NCBI GenBank assembly: GCA_017434455.1
Contig: JAFRFG010000045.1
Location: 1 to 35,383, forward strand
DNA length: 35,383 nucleotides
Source: Thermoguttaceae bacterium
GTDB taxonomy: Bacteria > Planctomycetota > Planctomycetia > Pirellulales > Thermoguttaceae
Direction: 5' to 3'
Shown here piece after piece: positions 14,876 through 24,063 of this stretch (position 1 is the stretch's first letter; each line of letters begins with the position of its first letter). The position numbers and the translations under genes are program-made. Under the pieces are notes generated by a model. That model did not search any database. It saw nothing but the letters and a program-made list of their open reading frames with translations, and had not been told where the DNA came from.

Positions 14876-16972
14876 ATGGCCGCGACAATGAATTTTTTTG
14901 AGCATCAAAAGCAGGCGAAGAGCCGAACCGCCTTGCTGGTGGCCCTCTATATCGTGGCAATGATAGCCACGATTTTCGCGGTTCATTCGGTCGTCGCCGG
15001 TTTCGCCGCCGGGGCAGGGGGGGAAGGAATGTCCGACTACAGGGAGGCCTGGCTCAATCCCCAGCTGCTCCTGATCGACTCCCTCGTTCTTTTTCTGGTC
15101 ATCGGCGGGGTATCGATCGGCAAAATTTTCCAGCTCAAGCAGGGCGGGGGAGATGGCGTCGCCCTTTCCCTGGGGGGGACGCGCATCAACAAGGGGAACG
15201 CCGATTTCGCCGAACGACGCCTGATGAATATCGTGGAAGAGATGGCGATCGCCTCGGGAGTCCGCATCCCCAACGTCTACGTTCTGCGCGAGGAACCGTC
15301 GATCAACGCCTTTGCCGCCGGCTTCACACCGAACAGCTCGGTGGTGGCGGTCACCCGCGGGGCGCTCGACTACCTCAATCGTGAGGAACTCCAGGGGGTG
15401 ATCGCCCACGAGTTCAGCCATATTCTCCACCAAGATACCGCGTTGAACTTAAAGCTCATCGGTTTTCTCTTTGGGCTGGAGTTTATGGTTCTCATCGGTT
15501 TGTTTTTCTTTCGTATCGGCCCCGCTTTTCTCAATGGGGAAAGGCGAAGCAGCGGCAAAGAAAACTCGGGCGCGTCCGTTGGTCTGGCCCTTATGGCGTT
15601 TGGCGTCGCGCTGATGCTCATCGGCCTGATCGGCCAGTTGTTCAGCAATATCATCCGCATGGCGATCTCGCGCCAGCGTGAGTTCCTCGCCGACGCCTCG
15701 GCGGTCCAGTTTACCCGCAACCCCATGGGAATCGCCAGCGCGCTGAAGAAGATCGGCTGCCCGAACATCGGTTCAAAAATTCACAACAGCGGTTCGGCCG
15801 AGGCCTCTCATATGTTTTTCGGCTCGGTCGGGTTCTCGGGGCTGTTCAATTCGCACCCCGACCTGTCCGAACGGATCCGCCGGATCGATCCGTCGTTCGA
15901 CGGAACTTTCCCCAAGGAGGTGACGAAGCTCGATCCGATGACGCTTCAAAACGAGGATACGACCCCCAAAAAACCGGCGACTTTTGCCGATCGGCTTCCC
16001 GAACAGCTCAAACATCTCCACGATATTTCCGCCGGACATGTTCCCGGTGCCGCCGGTACGGCCGCGGGGACGATTCTCGCCGGATCGGTCCTTCCCGATA
16101 TGGCGGCCGGTTTCAGCGCCGCGCCGCCGTCCGGTGCCCCCGCCATCGAGGGGGCTTCTCCCGAGGCGGTGGCCGAATCGCTTTTAGGGGAAATCGGTCA
16201 GCCCGAAGTCAAGTCGCTGCGCTATGCCGAGGCGCTTCTCGAGGCGATTCCCGGGTATTGGCGCTCCTGCGCCGCCGAGCCGCTGGGGGCCGAGGCGATC
16301 GTCTGCGCGCTGTTCCTCAGCGAGGATGACCAGCGCCGCCAAAAACAGTGGGATTATTTTATCGCCCACGCCCCGACGGCGCTTCAGGCCAAAACCCACC
16401 AGCTCTACGGGCTGACGGCTCAAATCCCCTCGACCATGGTGATCCCCATCGTCGAGCTGACCTACCCGACGCTCAAGAGTATCGGCCGCCGCGAATACCT
16501 CTCCTTCCGCCAGCTGGCCGACGGAATGATCCGCGCCGGCGGCGGGATCAATCCCTTTGGTTTTATGGTCTACGCCGCGTTGGTTCGCGACTTGGACCAC
16601 GCCTTTGGGGTGAGCCGCCGCAATCACCGCTACAGCCACATGGTTCACGCCCTGCGTGAGCCGTTCGTGACCTTGATGTCCCACTTCGCCTACGCCGGAA
16701 GCGACGACATAGACGAGGTTCGGCGCGCCTTCTCCCTGGGCTGTTCGGCCATCGGCATCAAAGCCGATCTGCTCAGCGCCGAGGCGTGTACCCACGCCAA
16801 CTTAATGAAATCGATTCAGATCCTTGACGAGACCACCGATGAACTGCGGCAGCGGTTCCTAAACGCCTTCTTCCGGTGCATCGCCGCCGACGGCTACATC
16901 ACCGAGCGGGAAGGGGAGCTGATCCGAATTGTTTCCGCCTATTTCGAGTGCCCGATGCCGAGCTTCGGCTAA
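14876..16972 (+). CDS. M48-family (HtpX-like) membrane zinc metalloprotease with TerB-like C-terminus
   Basis: The protein has 698 residues. The ATG at 14876 is preceded by TAAGGGGG. Two N-terminal transmembrane helices (about 20-45 and 60-80) come first, then the peptidase domain with the zinc motif HEFSH (H178, E179, H182). Two more helices and the third ligand E269 in REFLADASAVQF follow, and the domain ends with NSHPDLSERI. HtpX-type proteases degrade damaged inner-membrane proteins. Residues about 330-640 are a long extension not found in HtpX itself (about 290 residues). The last 45 residues (RCIAADGYITEREGELIRIVSAYFECP) look like a TerB-type helical acidic domain. Proteins combining an M48 domain with such a tail occur in several phyla; the tail's role is not known to me. 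Confidence 0.85.
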   Translation: MAATMNFFEHQKQAKSRTALLVALYIVAMIATIFAVHSVVAGFAAGAGGEGMSDYREAWLNPQLLLIDSLVLFLVIGGVSIGKIFQLKQGGGDGVALSLGGTRINKGNADFAERRLMNIVEEMAIASGVRIPNVYVLREEPSINAFAAGFTPNSSVVAVTRGALDYLNREELQGVIAHEFSHILHQDTALNLKLIGFLFGLEFMVLIGLFFFRIGPAFLNGERRSSGKENSGASVGLALMAFGVALMLIGLIGQLFSNIIRMAISRQREFLADASAVQFTRNPMGIASALKKIGCPNIGSKIHNSGSAEASHMFFGSVGFSGLFNSHPDLSERIRRIDPSFDGTFPKEVTKLDPMTLQNEDTTPKKPATFADRLPEQLKHLHDISAGHVPGAAGTAAGTILAGSVLPDMAAGFSAAPPSGAPAIEGASPEAVAESLLGEIGQPEVKSLRYAEALLEAIPGYWRSCAAEPLGAEAIVCALFLSEDDQRRQKQWDYFIAHAPTALQAKTHQLYGLTAQIPSTMVIPIVELTYPTLKSIGRREYLSFRQLADGMIRAGGGINPFGFMVYAALVRDLDHAFGVSRRNHRYSHMVHALREPFVTLMSHFAYAGSDDIDEVRRAFSLGCSAIGIKADLLSAEACTHANLMKSIQILDETTDELRQRFLNAFFRCIAADGYITEREGELIRIVSAYFECPMPSFG

Positions 16973-16995
16973 GCGCGCGGATGAGTCCAAACCGG

Positions 16996-17024
16996 TTGAA
17001 AACCGCAGCTGTTGAGACTATAAT
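16996..17024 (+). promoter_or_regulatory. Near-consensus sigma-70 promoter heading the six-gene cluster
   Basis: TTGAAA (16996-17001) and TATAAT (17019-17024) are separated by 17 bp, giving 11 of 12 consensus bases. Transcription would start around 17031, about 45 nt before the ATG at 17076. Confidence 0.75.
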
Positions 17025-17075
17025 CGACCATGAGGGGTGTTTTCACTCGGTTCGTGTTTTAGCGGGGAATTCTTC

Positions 17076-18581
17076 ATGGATACCAAGGGTATCATCGAAA
17101 ACAAACTTCGGGCCTACGGCCAAGAGCAGCTTTTAACCTTCTGGGACGAATTGTCCGACGAGCAAAAGGCGTTTCTCGAAGCGGAAATCAATCGGGTCGA
17201 TTTCGAGCAGATTCAGCGGCTTTTTGAGCATCGAAACGATGTCCCCGAATCGTCTCAAATGGCGTATCGCTGCAGCGAGCCGGTTTCGTTCCGTTTAAGC
17301 GATCTGCGCGAGCGGGTCGATTCCCCGCCGTTCCCGAACAGCCAATACGACCCCTACGAGGCCCGCGAGATCGGCGAGGGAATGCTGCGCCACGGGCGAA
17401 TCGCCGCGGCGGTGGTCGCCGGCGGACAGGGGACGCGGCTCGATTTTCCCCACGCCAAGGGGTTCTACCCGATCGGGCCGCTGTCGAACGCGTCGCTGTT
17501 CCAGATCCACGTAGAGCGCATCCGCGCCGTCGCGCGCAAGTACAATACCCGTATTCCTTTTCTGATTCAGACCTCCCCCGCCACGCACGACGAGACGATC
17601 ACCTTTTTCCGCGAGCATAAGAATTTTGGCCTCCCCGACGAGGATGTTCTCATCTTCTGCCAGGGGACGATGCCCTCGGTCCGCTTTGAAGACGGAAAGA
17701 TCTTTCTGCGCGAAAAGTGGGAAGTCGCCAAAAGCCCCGACGGGCATGGCGGTTTCCTGGCCTGTGCCAACGCGCCGGCTCCCGACGCCTGGTCCGAGAA
17801 ATCCCGCGAAGAGGGGGTTCTCGCCGATATGGAAAGCCGCGGCATTGAGGAGATCTTCTACTTCCAGATCGACAACCCGATCATCGATATCGCCTCGCCG
17901 GAGTTCATCGGCTACCACATGCTCAGCCGCTCCGAATTCTCCAGCCAGGTGGTTCGCAAGGTCCACCCGAAAGACCGCGTCGGCAATATGGTCATGGTCG
18001 ACGGGCGTCTCCACGTGATCGAGTACAGCGACCTGCCCGACGACGCGGGGGCTCGCCGCAAGCCCGACGGCTCGCTGGAGATTTGGGCGGGGAGCATCGC
18101 CGTTCATATGATGAACGTCAAGTTCCTTCGCGCCAAGGCGAACCTGGCCGGTTCCCTGCCGTTCCATATCGCCAAAAAGAAGGTTCCCTTTGTGGTGACC
18201 TCTCCCGAGGAGGGGGCACCGGTCGGTACCCATATCAAGCCCGAGTCCCCGAACGCCATCAAGTTCGAGAAGTTTATCTTCGACCTTCTTCCCCAGGCGA
18301 ACAACCCGATCGTGGTCGAGATCGACGCCTCGACCGGTTTCGCGCCGCTCAAGAACCACGACAGGGTCCCGACCGACAACCCCACCACAACGCGCGCGGG
18401 GCTGAGCAACCTCTACAAGCTGTGGCTCAACAATATGGGAATCCAACTGGCCGACGGCGTGATCGTCGAGGTCTCTCCCCTGTTCGCCAACAGCGCCGCC
18501 GAGCTTCGCGACCGGCTCCTGGCGGAGGGGATGTGGCCGAAAGACAACCTCATCACCGAGTCGGTCTACTGGCACGAGTAA
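17076..18581 (+). CDS. UDP-sugar pyrophosphorylase, eukaryotic UAP1/AGX-like (UDPGP family)
   Basis: The protein has 501 residues. The ATG at 17076 was chosen because it lies after the promoter and an AGCGGGG stretch, and the family begins with such a helical N-terminus. The nucleotide-binding loop AGGQGTRLD (115-123) is followed by KGFYPIG, PDGHGG and the metal-binding IDNP. FHIAKKKVPFV, NAIKFEKFIFDLLP and FAPLKN-DRVPTDNP are hallmarks of the UDP-N-acetylglucosamine pyrophosphorylase branch. The enzyme uses UTP and a hexose or HexNAc 1-phosphate to make the UDP-sugar; UDP-GlcNAc is the most likely product, but UDP-glucose cannot be excluded. It is not homologous in layout to bacterial GlmU. 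It is the first gene of the cluster, with 17 nt to the next. Confidence 0.85.
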   Translation: MDTKGIIENKLRAYGQEQLLTFWDELSDEQKAFLEAEINRVDFEQIQRLFEHRNDVPESSQMAYRCSEPVSFRLSDLRERVDSPPFPNSQYDPYEAREIGEGMLRHGRIAAAVVAGGQGTRLDFPHAKGFYPIGPLSNASLFQIHVERIRAVARKYNTRIPFLIQTSPATHDETITFFREHKNFGLPDEDVLIFCQGTMPSVRFEDGKIFLREKWEVAKSPDGHGGFLACANAPAPDAWSEKSREEGVLADMESRGIEEIFYFQIDNPIIDIASPEFIGYHMLSRSEFSSQVVRKVHPKDRVGNMVMVDGRLHVIEYSDLPDDAGARRKPDGSLEIWAGSIAVHMMNVKFLRAKANLAGSLPFHIAKKKVPFVVTSPEEGAPVGTHIKPESPNAIKFEKFIFDLLPQANNPIVVEIDASTGFAPLKNHDRVPTDNPTTTRAGLSNLYKLWLNNMGIQLADGVIVEVSPLFANSAAELRDRLLAEGMWPKDNLITESVYWHE

Positions 18582-18598
18582 GGAAGGGGGAAAAACAG

Positions 18599-19519
18599 AT
18601 GCGTCGTCATTTTCGGCTTTGCTTTCTCGCGCTGGCGCTTCTTTGCGGGGTGACACTTTGCGGCTGTTCCTCCAAAAGCGCCCCCGAGCCCGAGGCCGCG
18701 CCGCTGCCTTCCGGCGATACCGCTCAAGGAGCCGCCCCCGAGCCCGAAGCTGCCGCCCCGCAGGCCGCCTCGCCTCTTTCCTGGGAAGAGCTTCCCGCGA
18801 TCGGGGCTGTGATCGAGACAAACGACGACGGTACCTGCCGCGTTTTGAACCTCACCGACGCGGCCGCCGAATCGCTCTGTCGGGGGATCGACGCCAATGA
18901 CGAACAGCTGAAGAATATCCGTGTTGTCCGCGGCAAGGGAACGATCTCCAAAGAGCTGGCCGCTTTCTTCACCCGAATGCCCCGATTGGCCGAGTTCCTC
19001 TGGGTCGAGGCGGGCGACTCGGCCGAGGTGGTCGATCAGCTGGCGGCCCTGCCGGTCAAGAAGCTGCGGCTGTGCGGTCTTTCGATCGACCCGGCCGGTT
19101 ACACCTTTTTGGCGCGCTTGGCCAAAGTTGAGGACCTTGACATCTCCGGTTCGTCCCTCGGGGACCAAGCGTGCGGCTTCCTCGCCTCGGCGGCCGCGCT
19201 GAAAAAACTGAACCTCTACCAGACCGCGGTCACCGACGCGGGGCTGGCCGCTTTGGCCCCGCTGGCCGAGCATGTCACCTGGCTGAACCTCGACGCCACA
19301 GCGGTGAGTGACGCGGGGCTGGAGTCGCTTAAATCCTGGACCAACCTGACCTTCCTCCACCTTGGCCGCACGTCGATCGACGATCAGGCGGTCGAACCGC
19401 TTTCGACCCTCACCGCGCTGGAGAAGCTCCACGTCACCCGCACCCAAATGACCGAGGAGGGGATGGCCGCCCTGCAAGAGAAGCTGCCGAACTGCCAGGT
19501 GGTGACGAAGCCCGAATAG
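18599..19519 (+). CDS. Leucine-rich-repeat lipoprotein
   Basis: The protein has 306 residues. The ATG at 18599 is preceded by GGAAGGGGG. The signal peptide ends in a lipobox-like LCGC with C23 as the lipidation site (a Cys at -2 is unusual). A Pro/Glu/Ala-rich linker follows to about residue 65. From about 155 to the end there are five or so LRR units of the form KKLxLxxTxVTDAGLAALAPL, the ribonuclease-inhibitor/GALA-like type very common in planctomycetes. Such proteins bind other proteins; no enzymatic domain is seen. It sits between the UDP-sugar pyrophosphorylase and the ThiD2-like gene with 17 and 12 nt gaps, so it is co-transcribed with them. Confidence 0.8.
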   Translation: MRRHFRLCFLALALLCGVTLCGCSSKSAPEPEAAPLPSGDTAQGAAPEPEAAAPQAASPLSWEELPAIGAVIETNDDGTCRVLNLTDAAAESLCRGIDANDEQLKNIRVVRGKGTISKELAAFFTRMPRLAEFLWVEAGDSAEVVDQLAALPVKKLRLCGLSIDPAGYTFLARLAKVEDLDISGSSLGDQACGFLASAAALKKLNLYQTAVTDAGLAALAPLAEHVTWLNLDATAVSDAGLESLKSWTNLTFLHLGRTSIDDQAVEPLSTLTALEKLHVTRTQMTEEGMAALQEKLPNCQVVTKPE

Positions 19520-19531
19520 GGAGCATTACCG

Positions 19532-19990
19532 ATGGGGGAAGAGCGCGACGTTTACCGCATTTTGGACGCCGCGGCCAATCGGGGCCGCGAAGCGGTCCGC
19601 GTGATCGAGGACGCCGTTCGCTTTTTGGCGGACGACGCGCCGATGACCGCCGCGCTGAAGGAGTTTCGTCACGACTTCGCCTCCCTGACCGACCGTCTCC
19701 CGATGGCGCAGCGGCTCGCCTCCCGAGCGACCGACGCCGATGTCGGCACGGCGATCGCCGCGGCCGGCGAATATCAGCGTTCGACGATCGAGACGGTCCT
19801 GACCGCCAATTTCTGCCGATTGCAGGAGGCGCTGCGAAGCTTGGAGGAGTTCTCCAAATTGGTCCGTCCCAACGACGCTCCCGGTTACGAACAGCTCCGT
19901 TATCGGTCCTATACCCTTCAAAAGGGGACGCTCCTTCTTTTTAGCGCCGCCGGCGCTAAAACAAGCGTGAAAGGTGAAAGTGATGCCTGA
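19532..19990 (+). CDS. ThiD2-like protein (hydroxymethylpyrimidine phosphate kinase), stand-alone
   Basis: The protein has 152 residues with its ATG at 19532 and GGGAG upstream. The sequence (RILDAAANRGREAVRVIEDAVRF near the start, then KEFRHDF and RLQEALRSLEEFSK) matches the domain found fused to the N-terminus of ThiE in planctomycetes. From memory, that domain is the ThiD2 family, described as a monofunctional kinase making HMP-PP from HMP-P in thiamin synthesis. Here there is no ThiE domain: the frame stops after the ThiD2-like part and pgsA follows with an 8-bp overlap. The role is therefore inferred from the family. The whole protein is helical, with no signal peptide. Confidence 0.65.
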   Translation: MGEERDVYRILDAAANRGREAVRVIEDAVRFLADDAPMTAALKEFRHDFASLTDRLPMAQRLASRATDADVGTAIAAAGEYQRSTIETVLTANFCRLQEALRSLEEFSKLVRPNDAPGYEQLRYRSYTLQKGTLLLFSAAGAKTSVKGESDA

Positions 19991-20624
19991 GCAAACGAAC
20001 AGTGCCGCCGGACCGGTATCGTCCATCTGGAACGTCCCGAACGTTCTGACCTTCGCGCGGATCTTTTTCTCCGTGGCGCTGTTTGTCGTGATGCCGTTTC
20101 ATTGGTATCTCGCCGCGCTGATCCTGTTTTGCGTCGGCGCGCTGACCGACTATTTCGACGGATGGTGGGCGAGGAAATATCACCAGGTCACCAAACTGGG
20201 CCGAATTGTCGACCCGTTCGCCGATAAACTACTGATCTGCGGCACCTTGATCTACCTCATCGCCGAGCCCGATCTGGCCGTTCCCCTTCCCGGCTGCGGT
20301 ATCAACATCGGCCTGGCCCCCTGGATGGTGGTGGTGATCGTCTCGCGGGAACTTTTAGTGACCCTGCTTCGTTCGGTCATCGAGTCCGGCGGGGGAGACT
20401 TCTCCGCCAAGTGGGCGGGGAAGGTCAAGATGGCCTGTCAGTGTTTCGCCGTGATTGCCGCGCTTTTGTTCCTCGAGGCGACGCGCCGCGAGATTTCCGC
20501 GGTGATACCGTTTTTGAAGTGGACGATGGTCGCCCTGCTGTGGGTGACCGTCTACCTGACGGTCGATTCCTGTGTAAAGTACATCGCCGCGGCGATCCGC
20601 GCGGCCAAGACGACGAACGATTAA
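19983..20624 (+). CDS. pgsA: CDP-diacylglycerol--glycerol-3-phosphate 3-phosphatidyltransferase
   Basis: The protein has 213 residues. The ATG at 19983 has AAAGGTG 7 nt upstream and overlaps the preceding stop; a GTG at 19974 is possible. The full CDP-alcohol phosphotransferase motif is present: D-G-WW-A-R-x8-G-x3-D-x3-D, read as DGWWARKYHQVTKLGRIVDPFAD. There are about six transmembrane helices. PNVLTFARIFFS near the N-terminus is typical of PgsA. The enzyme makes phosphatidylglycerol phosphate in the inner membrane. Other CDP-alcohol transferases share the motif, but length and N-terminus favour PgsA. It is the fourth gene of the cluster. Confidence 0.85.
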   Translation: MPEQTNSAAGPVSSIWNVPNVLTFARIFFSVALFVVMPFHWYLAALILFCVGALTDYFDGWWARKYHQVTKLGRIVDPFADKLLICGTLIYLIAEPDLAVPLPGCGINIGLAPWMVVVIVSRELLVTLLRSVIESGGGDFSAKWAGKVKMACQCFAVIAALLFLEATRREISAVIPFLKWTMVALLWVTVYLTVDSCVKYIAAAIRAAKTTND

Positions 20625-20630
20625 GCCGCT

Positions 20631-21563
20631 ATGTACTTCATTGCCGCCGCGCTGGTTTTGCTGATCCTTCTTTTGGCGGCGATCCTCTTTCGCTTGCCCC
20701 TGGTCAGCGACTGTTTTCCGTTATCGGCGGCCCGGCGCCGCTTGGGGTACTGGCGGCTGTGCGACGCGATGGCGATCGTCGGTGTCTGGTTCTTTTTGCC
20801 GGGGTTTCTTTTTCCCTTGTGCGACCGGCTTCCCAAACCCCCGGCGATCGAGAAGATGAGCCAAATCCTCGACGAATCGAGTTCCCTCGATTCGGGGGAA
20901 CTGGCGCGTCTGTCGCGCGAGCATCCTCTCACGCAGGTCTTTGTGCTGGCCCGCCGCGTTGAGCACGGCGGCTGGCTGATCGTTTCCTCCCTTTTGGTCG
21001 GCTGTCTTCTGGTTCCCGTCACCGAAGAGTTTGTTTTTCGCATCGTCCTGCAGCGGACCTTGGTGTCCCTTTTATCTCCGCCGCAGCGGTGGGCACGTCT
21101 TTCGGCGATCGTCTTCTCGGCGCTGCTGTTCGCCGGTATCCATGTCCGTGGTACGGGGCCGATAAGGCCCGAGACATTCACTCGGATGGCCACCGCCCTT
21201 TTGACCTCGGGCCCGCTCGGGGCTGTCCTCACCCTCGCTTTCGGGTGGCTGTGGCTGCGTCCCCTGCGCCGCCGCGGCGCGGATATTCTCTTTCGTCCTG
21301 ACCTCGATCTTCGCCTTATCGGCCGAGGCCTCCTGGCCGGCGCCGGGGCGTTTCTCCTTTTCTTGCCGGCCCTCCGCCTCATGGAGATCGGCCTGAACCG
21401 CCTTTTTCCCAACGTGGTGACCGATCCGATTCCGCTGTTCTTCTTTGCCCTTTTTTTGGGGATCCTCGCCGATCGTTCCGGCCGCCTGGCGCCGAGCGTC
21501 GGCATGCATATATCGCTGAACTGTTTTAGTTTTTTCCTCCTAGCGGCGAGGAGCTGCGTCTGA
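20631..21563 (+). CDS. CPBP-family intramembrane metalloprotease
   Basis: The protein has 310 residues and at least seven hydrophobic segments. The CPBP (CAAX protease/bacteriocin-processing, Abi) motifs are present: EEFVFR (EExxxR), FAGIH with the second-motif histidine, and a third motif GMHISLNCF near the C-terminus. Members are glutamate-type intramembrane proteases; roles range from bacteriocin immunity to prenyl-protein processing, so the substrate is unknown. It starts 6 nt after pgsA and ends 13 nt before the copper ATPase, so it is part of the same transcription unit. Confidence 0.85.
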   Translation: MYFIAAALVLLILLLAAILFRLPLVSDCFPLSAARRRLGYWRLCDAMAIVGVWFFLPGFLFPLCDRLPKPPAIEKMSQILDESSSLDSGELARLSREHPLTQVFVLARRVEHGGWLIVSSLLVGCLLVPVTEEFVFRIVLQRTLVSLLSPPQRWARLSAIVFSALLFAGIHVRGTGPIRPETFTRMATALLTSGPLGAVLTLAFGWLWLRPLRRRGADILFRPDLDLRLIGRGLLAGAGAFLLFLPALRLMEIGLNRLFPNVVTDPIPLFFFALFLGILADRSGRLAPSVGMHISLNCFSFFLLAARSCV

Positions 21564-21576
21564 GATTCTCGAAGCG

Positions 21577-24063
21577 ATGATCCACGAATATTCTCTCACG
21601 GGATTAAGCTGCGCCGCCTGTGTCGCGCGGGTGGAAAAGGCGGTTCATTCGGTCGATGGGGTCGACTCCTGCCGCGTCGGCCTTTTGACCGGTTCGATGA
21701 CGGTCGAGGGGAGCGCCGCGCCGGGTGAGGTGATCGCGGCGGTGAAGGCCGCCGGTTACGGCGCCGAGCTGAAAACCGATTTCTCCGTCACCGGTGAGCC
21801 GTCCGACAAAGCCGAGGTCCGCCGCCGCTGCCGCACCCTGTGGAGCTCTTTTGTCTTGGCGCTTCCCCTTGTGTCGCTGGCTTTCTTCGGCGCGCGGCTG
21901 GGGCTTGCGCCGCGGGTCTGCGGCTTGGCGCAGGAGGTTCTGGCCGGGGCGATTTTACTGCTCAACCGGCGTTTTTTCATCCACGGCCTGGCCGCGGCGC
22001 TTCGCCGCTCCCCGACGATGGATACCCTGGTGGCGCTGGGCAGCGGCGCGTCGTTTCTTTTCAGCATAGCCGCTCTGTTCTGGCGGCCGAACGGGGGAAC
22101 GGGGCTTTACTTCGATTCCGCGGCGATGATCCTGATCTTCGTGTCGATCGGGAAGATGCTCGAGGCTCGCTCCCGGGCCAAGACGACCGACGCGCTCAAG
22201 GGGCTGATGAATCTCGCCCCGCAGACGGCTGTGGTATCGCGCGGGGGGCAAGAAATGACCGTTCCGGCCCAGGAGGTGCGCCCCGGCGATATCCTCCCTA
22301 TCCGGCCCGGACAGGCGTTCCCCGTCGACGCGCGGATCCTGGAGGGGAACAGTGCGGTCGACGAGTCGGCGCTCACCGGTGAGTCGCTTCCGGTCGAAAA
22401 GCTTCCCGGCTCGATGGTCGCGGCCGCGACGGTGAACCTCACCGGCTTTTTAACCTGCGTCTGCGTCCATCCTTTCGAGGAGTCGACCCTTTCTCGAATG
22501 ATCCGCCTGGTCCGCGACGCCGCGGCGTCGAAGGCGCCGATCGCGCGCTTCGCCGACCGTGTCGCCTCGGTCTTTGTTCCGGTGGTATTGGCCGCGGCAC
22601 TGGCGACCGCGCTGATCTGGCTATTTTTAGGCGCGGGGTACTCGGCGGCGCTCACGCGCGCCGTGGCGGTCCTGGTGATCAGCTGCCCCTGCGCGCTGGG
22701 ACTGGCGACCCCCGCGGCGATCGTCGTCGGGAGCGGTCTGGGCGCCAAGAACGGGATTCTGTTCAAGGATTCCGCCGCGATCCAAAAACTCGCGGCGGTC
22801 ACGATCGCCGCGCTTGATAAGACCGGGACCCTCACTGAGGGGCATCCTCAGGTGACCGACATTCTCCCTTACGAGATGGACGCCGAAGAGTTTCTTCGTT
22901 TGGCCGTCTCGCTGGAGTTCCCCAGCGAGCACCCTCTGGCCAAGGCGGTTTCACGCCGTGCCGAGGAGGAACAGATCCGTCCCGAGCCGGTCGATTCTTT
23001 CGAGGCGGTCCCCGGGGGCGGGCTAAAGGCGCTGTTGCGCGGAGAGGAACTCCTGGGCGGAACCGCGCTGTTTTTAAGCCAAAAAGTTTCCCTCCCCCCA
23101 TCTCTGACAGATGCCGCCGAGCGCCTGGCCGCGCGGGGGCGGACCATTTTGTTTTTCGCCCACGGCGGCCGCCCCGTTGGGCTGATCGCCGCGGCCGACC
23201 GTGAAAGAAGCGACAGCGCCGCGGCACTGTCGCAGCTGCGCGCCTTGGGACTAAAAACGGTTCTTCTTACCGGCGACACGCCGAAGGCGGCGGCGATGGT
23301 GGCCGAACGCGTGGGGGTCGACGACTTCGCCGCCTCGCTTCTGCCGGAGGATAAACTGCGCCGCATCGAGGATCTTAAGCGTGACGGGCAGGTCGTGATG
23401 GTGGGCGATGGGATCAACGACTCCCCCGCGCTGACGGCGGCCGACGTCGGGGCGGCGATCGGCGGCGGCACCGATATCGCCATCGAGGCCGCCGACGTGG
23501 TTTTAATGAAGAGCTCTCTTCTGGATCTTCCCGCCTCCGTTCGAATCGCCCGCGCGGTGATGCGCGCGATCAAGCAGAACCTCTTTTGGGCCTTCTTCTA
23601 CAACATCCTCGGCATTCCGCTGGCCGCCGGCGCGGCCGCGGCGTGGGGGATCGAGTTAAGCCCCATGTTCGCCGCCGCGGCGATGAGCTGTTCGAGTTTT
23701 TGCGTCGTCGCGAACGCCCTGCGGCTGGCCCGGCTCGATATCTACTCCACCGCGCGCGATAAAAAGATCAAAACTAAGCCGCGTTCCTCACGGGAATCCA
23801 CAGATCAAAAGAATCAGGAAACCTCTATGGAAAACAAAGAAAAGACCACCACCAAAACCCTTCGCATCGAGGGGATGATGTGCCCGCGCTGCGAAGCCCA
23901 CGTCAAAAAGGGCTTGGAGGCGCTCGAGCAGGTCACCGCCGCCGTCGTCAGCCATACCGACGGCACGGCGGTGGTCACCTATACCGGCGCCCCCTGTGAC
24001 GACGCGCTTAAGCGCGCCGTCGAAGAGGAAGGGTACACGGTCCTGGATATTACGGTTCGTTGA
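21577..24063 (+). CDS. copA: Copper-translocating P1B-type ATPase with N- and C-terminal HMA domains
   Basis: The protein has 828 residues and pumps Cu(I) out of the cytoplasm using ATP. The N-terminal HMA domain has the metal site C12-A-A-C15. The A-domain shows TGES, the membrane ion site is C370-P-C372, the phosphorylation site is D414 in DKTGTLT, the nucleotide domain contains EHPLAKA, and the hinge is [10 protein letters not shown]. The unusual part is a charged linker (about 728-750) followed by a second complete HMA domain at the C-terminus with C769-P-R-C772, resembling a CopZ chaperone. An in-frame ATG at 23827 with AGGA 8 nt upstream could start that domain separately. It overlaps the convergent gene's stop by 14 bp. 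It is the last gene of the cluster. Confidence 0.9.
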   Translation: MIHEYSLTGLSCAACVARVEKAVHSVDGVDSCRVGLLTGSMTVEGSAAPGEVIAAVKAAGYGAELKTDFSVTGEPSDKAEVRRRCRTLWSSFVLALPLVSLAFFGARLGLAPRVCGLAQEVLAGAILLLNRRFFIHGLAAALRRSPTMDTLVALGSGASFLFSIAALFWRPNGGTGLYFDSAAMILIFVSIGKMLEARSRAKTTDALKGLMNLAPQTAVVSRGGQEMTVPAQEVRPGDILPIRPGQAFPVDARILEGNSAVDESALTGESLPVEKLPGSMVAAATVNLTGFLTCVCVHPFEESTLSRMIRLVRDAAASKAPIARFADRVASVFVPVVLAAALATALIWLFLGAGYSAALTRAVAVLVISCPCALGLATPAAIVVGSGLGAKNGILFKDSAAIQKLAAVTIAALDKTGTLTEGHPQVTDILPYEMDAEEFLRLAVSLEFPSEHPLAKAVSRRAEEEQIRPEPVDSFEAVPGGGLKALLRGEELLGGTALFLSQKVSLPPSLTDAAERLAARGRTILFFAHGGRPVGLIAAADRERSDSAAALSQLRALGLKTVLLTGDTPKAAAMVAERVGVDDFAASLLPEDKLRRIEDLKRDGQVVMVGDGINDSPALTAADVGAAIGGGTDIAIEAADVVLMKSSLLDLPASVRIARAVMRAIKQNLFWAFFYNILGIPLAAGAAAAWGIELSPMFAAAAMSCSSFCVVANALRLARLDIYSTARDKKIKTKPRSSRESTDQKNQETSMENKEKTTTKTLRIEGMMCPRCEAHVKKGLEALEQVTAAVVSHTDGTAVVTYTGAPCDDALKRAVEEEGYTVLDITVR
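23827..24063 (+). CDS. Possible internally translated CopZ-like copper chaperone (C-terminal HMA of CopA)
   Basis: This 78-residue in-frame segment starts at an ATG preceded by AGGAAACCTCT, a usable ribosome binding site. It is a complete HMA domain, with [20 protein letters not shown] at its start and a usual ferredoxin-like length. In most bacteria such a chaperone is a separate gene next to copA. Here it is in frame with CopA without a stop, so it may be made as a fusion, as a separate protein, or both. Confidence 0.35.
   Translation: MENKEKTTTKTLRIEGMMCPRCEAHVKKGLEALEQVTAAVVSHTDGTAVVTYTGAPCDDALKRAVEEEGYTVLDITVR

Noticed and set aside
17030..17062. Ten-codon ORF just after the cluster promoter
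   Set aside because: No ribosome binding site fits, since the start nearly coincides with the predicted transcription start.
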